The notes under the pieces were generated by a model. That model was not told the DNA's origin and ran no database searches. It saw only the letters and a program-made list of their open reading frames with translations. A DNA stretch of 64,000 nt from Flavisericum labens (GTDB taxonomy: Bacteria; Bacteroidota; Bacteroidia; Flavobacteriales; Flavobacteriaceae): contig NZ_JBJJBQ010000001.1 in the NCBI RefSeq assembly GCF_045446075.1, positions 248,001 through 312,000 on the forward strand. The letters run 5' to 3'. Every line of letters starts with the position of its first letter. Position 1 is the stretch's first letter. Of the stretch, positions 59,803-64,000 are shown piece after piece. The position numbers were made by a program, and so were the translations under genes.

Positions 59803-60876
59803 ATGACTGCTTTATTAACAATTATAGTTTTAGTATTTATTTTAATTGCCATCTGGCAAATGGTAAAGATTTTCGATTTAGCACAAGCTAAAAACGAAAG
59901 TGGCAATACTGGTGTAGCTACCGATAAGGACAATAGAATAAATGGATATTTAATGATGGGCTTTTTGGCTTTCATATATATAATAACCATTGTTTGTTTT
60001 GCTAAGTGGGGCGATTTACCATTAATGTCTAATTCAGCTTCAGAGCATGGACCAACCATTGATAATTTAATGATTATTTCAATGGTAATTATATTCTTTG
60101 TTCAAACAGTAACACAGTTTTTATTACACTACTTCGCTTATAAATACAAAGGCGAAAAAGGTAAAAAGGCTCTGTTCTTTGCAGATAACAATAAATTAGA
60201 AGCTATTTGGACTATTATTCCCGTAATTGTTTTAGCTGGTTTAATTATTTACGGATTGAGTACTTGGGTAAATATCATGGGAGTTGATGAAAGTGATGAC
60301 CCATTAGTAGTTGAGCTTTACGCGCAACAGTTTAACTGGAAAGCAAGATACGGTGGAGCCGATAATACCTTAGGTAAAGCCAATGTTCGATTAATTGATA
60401 TAGACCGTGCTAATATTTTAGGATTGGATGAAGCTGATCCTAATGCGCAGGATGATGTAATTACTACAGAGTTGCACTTACCTGTTGGAAAACCAGTATT
60501 GTTTAAAATGCGTTCACAAGATGTTTTGCATTCGGCTTATATGCCTCATTTTAGAGCACAAATGAACTGTGTTCCTGGTATGATAACACAATTTGGTTTT
60601 ACCCCGACTGTTACCACTGCTGAGATGCGTCAAACACCTCAAATGCAAGAAAAAGTTCAAAACATTAACAATATTAGAGTTGAGAATAGTAAAAAACTTG
60701 TTGCTAAAGGTGAAGATCCTTTAGAACGCTATGAGTTTGATTATCTATTGCTTTGTAACAAAATTTGTGGAAAGTCCCACTACAATATGCAAATGAAGAT
60801 TGTAGTAGAAACGCAAGAAGAATATGATGCTTGGATTGCTGAACAAAAGGAATTCAAGAACTCTCTAGTTAATTAA
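59803..60876 (+). CDS. coxB: Cytochrome c oxidase subunit II
   Basis: A 357-residue subunit of the terminal oxidase, with a CuA centre on the periplasmic side. There are four hydrophobic helices (about 3-20, 48-67, 88-110 and 136-156), two more than the minimal CoxB. The CuA ligands are His243 (DVLHSAYMPH), Cys318, Cys322, His326 and Met329 in CNKICGKSHYNM; the position usually Glu between the two Cys is Lys here, a backbone ligand position. About 40 extra residues (266-306) separate the first His from the Cys pair. The neighbourhood and motifs make the call secure. Confidence 0.96.
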   Translation: MTALLTIIVLVFILIAIWQMVKIFDLAQAKNESGNTGVATDKDNRINGYLMMGFLAFIYIITIVCFAKWGDLPLMSNSASEHGPTIDNLMIISMVIIFFVQTVTQFLLHYFAYKYKGEKGKKALFFADNNKLEAIWTIIPVIVLAGLIIYGLSTWVNIMGVDESDDPLVVELYAQQFNWKARYGGADNTLGKANVRLIDIDRANILGLDEADPNAQDDVITTELHLPVGKPVLFKMRSQDVLHSAYMPHFRAQMNCVPGMITQFGFTPTVTTAEMRQTPQMQEKVQNINNIRVENSKKLVAKGEDPLERYEFDYLLLCNKICGKSHYNMQMKIVVETQEEYDAWIAEQKEFKNSLVN

Positions 60877-60904
60877 TTAAAAAAAAGAAAAACGATATAA
60901 GATT

Positions 60905-62698
60905 ATGTCAGCACACGCAGATAACCACGCTCACGAAGAGGACCACGGACATCATCATAAAGAAACGTTTGTAACTAAATATATATTTAGTCAAGACCAT
61001 AAAATGATTGCTAAGCAGTATCTAATTACAGGTACGATAATGGGAGTTATTGGGGTTTTAATGTCTATGATGTTCCGTATGCAAATCGCATGGCCTGAAG
61101 AGCCAAACGTATTGTTTGAGGCTTTATTGGGCAAATGGGCTCCAGGTGGCGTTATGGATGCCGATATTTATCTAGCGTTAGTAACAATACATGGTACTAT
61201 TATGGTATTCTTTGTATTAACAGCTGGTTTGAGTGGTACCTTTAGTAACCTATTGATTCCGTTGCAAATTGGTGCACGTGATATGGCATCAGGATTCTTA
61301 AATATGGTATCCTATTGGTTATTCTTTTTATCAAGTGTAATCATGGTGATTTCCTTATTCGTTGAAGCAGGACCTGCAGCAGCTGGATGGACTATTTATC
61401 CACCATTAAGTGCGTTACCAATGGCTCAAGGTGGTTCAGGTATGGGTATGACACTTTGGTTAGTATCTATGGCCATATTTATCGCTTCCTCTTTGTTGGG
61501 TTCACTTAACTATATTGTTACTGTAATAAACTTACGTACAAAAGGTATGTCAATGACAAGATTGCCATTAACTATTTGGGCTTTCTTCATTACCGCTGTT
61601 ATTGGTGTGATTTCATTCCCAGTTTTATTATCGGCAGCTCTACTATTAATAATGGATAGAAGTTTTGGAACCTCATTCTTCTTATCAGATATATTTATTC
61701 AAGGTGAGGTATTACATTATCAAGGTGGTTCGCCTGTTTTATTTGAACACCTATTCTGGTTCTTAGGTCACCCAGAGGTATATATTGTAATCTTACCTGC
61801 GATGGGTCTAGTTTCTGAGATTATGGCATCTAACTCACGTAAACCGATTTTTGGTTACCGTGCAATGATTGCTTCAATATTAGCCATTGCGTTCCTTTCA
61901 ACTATTGTTTGGGGTCACCATATGTTTATTTCAGGAATGAATCCATTCTTAGGTTCGGTATTCACGTTCACAACTTTATTAATTGCAATTCCATCTGCGG
62001 TAAAAGCTTTTAACTGGATAACTACACTTTGGAAAGGTAATTTACAAATGAATCCTGCCATGTTATTTTCTATTGGTTTTGTATCAACATTTATAACAGG
62101 TGGATTAACAGGAATTATTCTTGGAGACAGTGCCTTAGATATTAATGTACATGATACCTACTTTGTTGTAGCTCACTTCCACTTAGTAATGGGAATATCT
62201 GCACTATATGGTATGTTTGCCGGTATTTATCATTGGTACCCAAAGATGTTCGGTCGTATGCTAAACAAAAACTTAGGGTATATTCATTTTTGGATCACTG
62301 CTGTTTGTGCTTATGGTGTATTCTTTCCAATGCACTTTATAGGTATGGCAGGTTTACCGCGTCGATATTATACAAATAGTAACTTTCCTTTATTTGATGA
62401 TTTAGCTAACGTAAATGTTATCATTACTGTATTTGCATTAGTTGGTGGAGTCGTTCAAATAGTGTATCTATACAACTTCTTTAGCAGTATTTTCTATGGA
62501 AAGAAAGCTACGCAAAACCCATGGAAGTCAACAACATTAGAGTGGACAGCCCCAGTAGAGCATATGCATGGTAACTGGCCAGGTGCAATTCCGCATGTAT
62601 ATCGTTGGGCTTACGATTACAGTAAACCTGGGCATGATGTAGATTTTGTTCCTCAAAATATACCTTTAAAAGATGGTGAAGAGGAACTTCAACACTAG
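60905..62698 (+). CDS. coxA: Cytochrome c oxidase subunit I
   Basis: A 597-residue heme-copper oxidase core with 12 helices that reduces O2 to water and pumps protons. Visible ligands: His96 and His426 (low-spin heme a; HGTIMVF and HFHLVMG), His424 (high-spin heme), CuB His289, His338 and His339, and cross-linked Tyr293 in GHPEVY with Glu291, the mark of A1-type oxidases. Asp126 (GARDMA) and Lys367 (IPSAVK) fit the D- and K-channels. The N-terminus carries seven His in the first 18 residues. It is 28 nt after coxB and closes the operon. Confidence 0.97.
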   Translation: MSAHADNHAHEEDHGHHHKETFVTKYIFSQDHKMIAKQYLITGTIMGVIGVLMSMMFRMQIAWPEEPNVLFEALLGKWAPGGVMDADIYLALVTIHGTIMVFFVLTAGLSGTFSNLLIPLQIGARDMASGFLNMVSYWLFFLSSVIMVISLFVEAGPAAAGWTIYPPLSALPMAQGGSGMGMTLWLVSMAIFIASSLLGSLNYIVTVINLRTKGMSMTRLPLTIWAFFITAVIGVISFPVLLSAALLLIMDRSFGTSFFLSDIFIQGEVLHYQGGSPVLFEHLFWFLGHPEVYIVILPAMGLVSEIMASNSRKPIFGYRAMIASILAIAFLSTIVWGHHMFISGMNPFLGSVFTFTTLLIAIPSAVKAFNWITTLWKGNLQMNPAMLFSIGFVSTFITGGLTGIILGDSALDINVHDTYFVVAHFHLVMGISALYGMFAGIYHWYPKMFGRMLNKNLGYIHFWITAVCAYGVFFPMHFIGMAGLPRRYYTNSNFPLFDDLANVNVIITVFALVGGVVQIVYLYNFFSSIFYGKKATQNPWKSTTLEWTAPVEHMHGNWPGAIPHVYRWAYDYSKPGHDVDFVPQNIPLKDGEEELQH

Positions 62699-62728
62699 AT
62701 AAATAATTATAAAAAAAATATAAGGTTT

Positions 62729-62760
62729 AAGAGCCCGCCGTTAGGTGGGCTCTTGTTGTT
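62729..62760 (+). terminator. Intrinsic terminator after coxA
   Basis: AAGAGCCCGCC (62729-62739) and GGTGGGCTCTT (62744-62754), one G-U pair, with GTTA loop, followed by GTTGTT. Ends the act-cox operon. Confidence 0.88.
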
Positions 62761-62776
62761 TAAGTACTTATTTTTT

Positions 62777-62820
62777 CGATGAAATACAAATAATAGCTAA
62801 AAAACACGATGAAATACAAA
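62777..62820. repeat. Two 14-nt direct repeats upstream of the adhesin-like gene
   Basis: CGATGAAATACAAA occurs at 62777-62790 and again at 62807-62820, starts 30 nt apart (about three helical turns). A partial copy may follow at 62837 (TTACCGTGCGAAAAATAC). The 100-nt distance to the ATG at 62922 fits a regulator-binding site. Confidence 0.6.
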
Positions 62821-62921
62821 AAAAATCGTTAAATTACCGTGCGAAAAATACTGTTATAAAATTTTATAGTACTAGATATCAGATTTTCAATGTAATTAAC
62901 CGTTCTTAATTAACCAAATCT

Positions 62922-64000
62922 ATGAAGACACAATTACTTTCAAGGCAATCAAATGCATTTGTAGCCTTTATTATGGTCTTTCTGTGGACGTCTTTTGATG
63001 GAAATGCCCAATGTCCCACGGTAACTAACCCTACACCGCCGCCAGTTTGCGATGCATCAGGCTATACTTTTTCAGATTTAAGTATCGATTACGCCATCGA
63101 TAATGGTAATGGTATTACATGGTATGACCAATCTACTGGAGGGCTGCTATTTAATGATAATCAGCTAGTACAAGAGGGTACTTATTATATTGATGACAAC
63201 TCAGGATCTTGTGGAGCAAGAACTGCAATAGTTATTGATTTTGAGGTAAATGATAGTGGTCTAAATCTTGACCGAATTTATTGTAGTAATGAAAATGCTA
63301 CTATTCAAACTTATATTGATGATGTATTGCAGTCTAGTATACCAGTAGGTGGTTACGTAGAGGTTTATACAGATTATGCTCTAACAAATCAAGCAAATCC
63401 ATCTGACATACTTCCCTCTGGTGCTTCCAACTACTTTATTGTTTTTGTTGATAACGGTGGATGTAAAAGCCAATTGGAAATAGGACAAGTTGGGGTTTTC
63501 AAAGCTCCAGAAGACCCCACGCCTGCTAATCCGCAAGATTTTTGTTCAGATACTAATCCGACTGTTGGAAATTTAGACCCTGGAACAACAGCTACAAACT
63601 ATACTTGGTACGACAGCCTTGACGCCTTTGGGAATCCAGTTCAACCATCCTTATCCTTATTGGACCCATTGGTTGATGGAAACACGTATTACATTCAAGT
63701 GGATGATGTTTTTTGTGTAAGCAATCCGGTTGCAGTAATTGTAAATATAGATGATCCTGTTGACGCAGGAACATCTGCCGCATTAGAATACTGTAATGAT
63801 AGTTTGCCTGTTTCAGATTTTAATTTGTTTGATGAATTGGGAGCTACACCTGATACAACAGGAACTTGGTCAGGGCCTTTAAGTACATCAAGTGGTCATC
63901 AAGGGACGGTTAATATTTCATCCTTAACAACCGCCGGAATCTACACTTTTACTTATACTGTATTGAGTAATAGTGCGTGCCCTGATGCTACTTCTAGCGT
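62922..64000 (+). CDS. Secreted repeat-rich surface protein, 5' part only
   Basis: An open frame from ATG 62922 to the window end (359 codons, no stop). The N-terminus MKTQLLSRQSNAFVAFIMV leads to a signal peptide ending DGNAQ. The mature protein has low-homology beta-rich units with paired Cys: CPTVTNPTPPPVCDASGYTF, SCGARTAIVI, FCSDTNPTVG, YCNDSLPVSDFNL, CPDATSS. The DP(G) and TWYDS elements recur. This resembles the Ig-like/CHU_C adhesins of gliding flavobacteria that carry a C-terminal sorting domain for type IX secretion. That C-terminal domain is outside the window, so secretion by T9SS is expected but not shown. Confidence 0.8.
   Translation, partial: MKTQLLSRQSNAFVAFIMVFLWTSFDGNAQCPTVTNPTPPPVCDASGYTFSDLSIDYAIDNGNGITWYDQSTGGLLFNDNQLVQEGTYYIDDNSGSCGARTAIVIDFEVNDSGLNLDRIYCSNENATIQTYIDDVLQSSIPVGGYVEVYTDYALTNQANPSDILPSGASNYFIVFVDNGGCKSQLEIGQVGVFKAPEDPTPANPQDFCSDTNPTVGNLDPGTTATNYTWYDSLDAFGNPVQPSLSLLDPLVDGNTYYIQVDDVFCVSNPVAVIVNIDDPVDAGTSAALEYCNDSLPVSDFNLFDELGATPDTTGTWSGPLSTSSGHQGTVNISSLTTAGIYTFTYTVLSNSACPDATSS

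Overview
The window is a stretch of ordinary chromosome from a low-GC member of the Bacteroidota, most likely the family Flavobacteriaceae. The signs are: promoters of the TAnnTTTG type and almost no Shine-Dalgarno sites; many short lipoproteins with a Cys at residue 16-24; a complete Bat (aerotolerance) operon; the alternative complex III (actABCDEF) fused in one operon with cytochrome oxidase coxBA; NusA without its C-terminal repeats; and, at the right edge, the start of a large secreted Cys-containing surface protein of the kind found in gliding flavobacteria. No rRNA, tRNA, insertion sequence, prophage or CRISPR array was seen.

Layout. 1-8.7 kb: 3' end of metG, two envelope lipoproteins (lipocalin-like, OmpA-like), ferritin, a 53-residue Lys/Cys-rich protein not normally called, tex, a TerB-like gene, dinB, a CYTH-domain protein and a YCII-domain lipoprotein. 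8.8-18.2 kb (minus strand): pbpC, a small ABM-fold protein and a 1846-residue alpha-2-macroglobulin form one operon, preceded by an isoaspartyl peptidase lipoprotein. 18.3-25.2 kb: an ALDH7-type dehydrogenase, a DUF1800/DUF1501 pair, an AlbA_2-type protein and a DUF4382 lipoprotein. 25.2-35 kb: moxR, DUF58, an accessory membrane protein and batA, batB, batC, batD, batE, driven by a well-formed promoter at 25251-25282; a four-helix-bundle gene flanked by inverted repeats interrupts the operon between batC and batD. 35-41.7 kb: two modules each pairing a SulP anion transporter with a beta-carbonic anhydrase, with a stress protein and a DUF2490 outer-membrane protein between them; bicarbonate import and CO2/HCO3- interconversion is the likely job. 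41.8-50.9 kb: cvpA, several small unknowns, pheS, a tandem Usp protein, rimP-nusA-infB and a SPOR protein. 51-62.7 kb: actA-F and coxBA, i.e. a quinol:cytochrome c oxidoreductase plus aa3-type oxidase. 62.9 kb to the end: the open 5' part of the secreted adhesin-like gene.

Most of the window is core metabolism and envelope biology; I do not see a clear new defence or mobile system. The points that deserve a second look are: terminator-like hairpins whose T-tracts end 9-10 nt before the start codons of tex and of rimP (leader of the nusA operon), which suggests attenuation of two transcription-factor genes; the helix-hairpin-helix domain fused to the C-terminus of ActC; His-rich segments in ActF and CoxA; the doubled SulP/carbonic anhydrase locus, one transporter of which has an 80-residue hydrophilic insertion; the inverted-repeat-bounded gene inside the bat operon; the Lys/Cys-rich small protein before tex; and 14-nt direct repeats 30 nt apart upstream of the adhesin.
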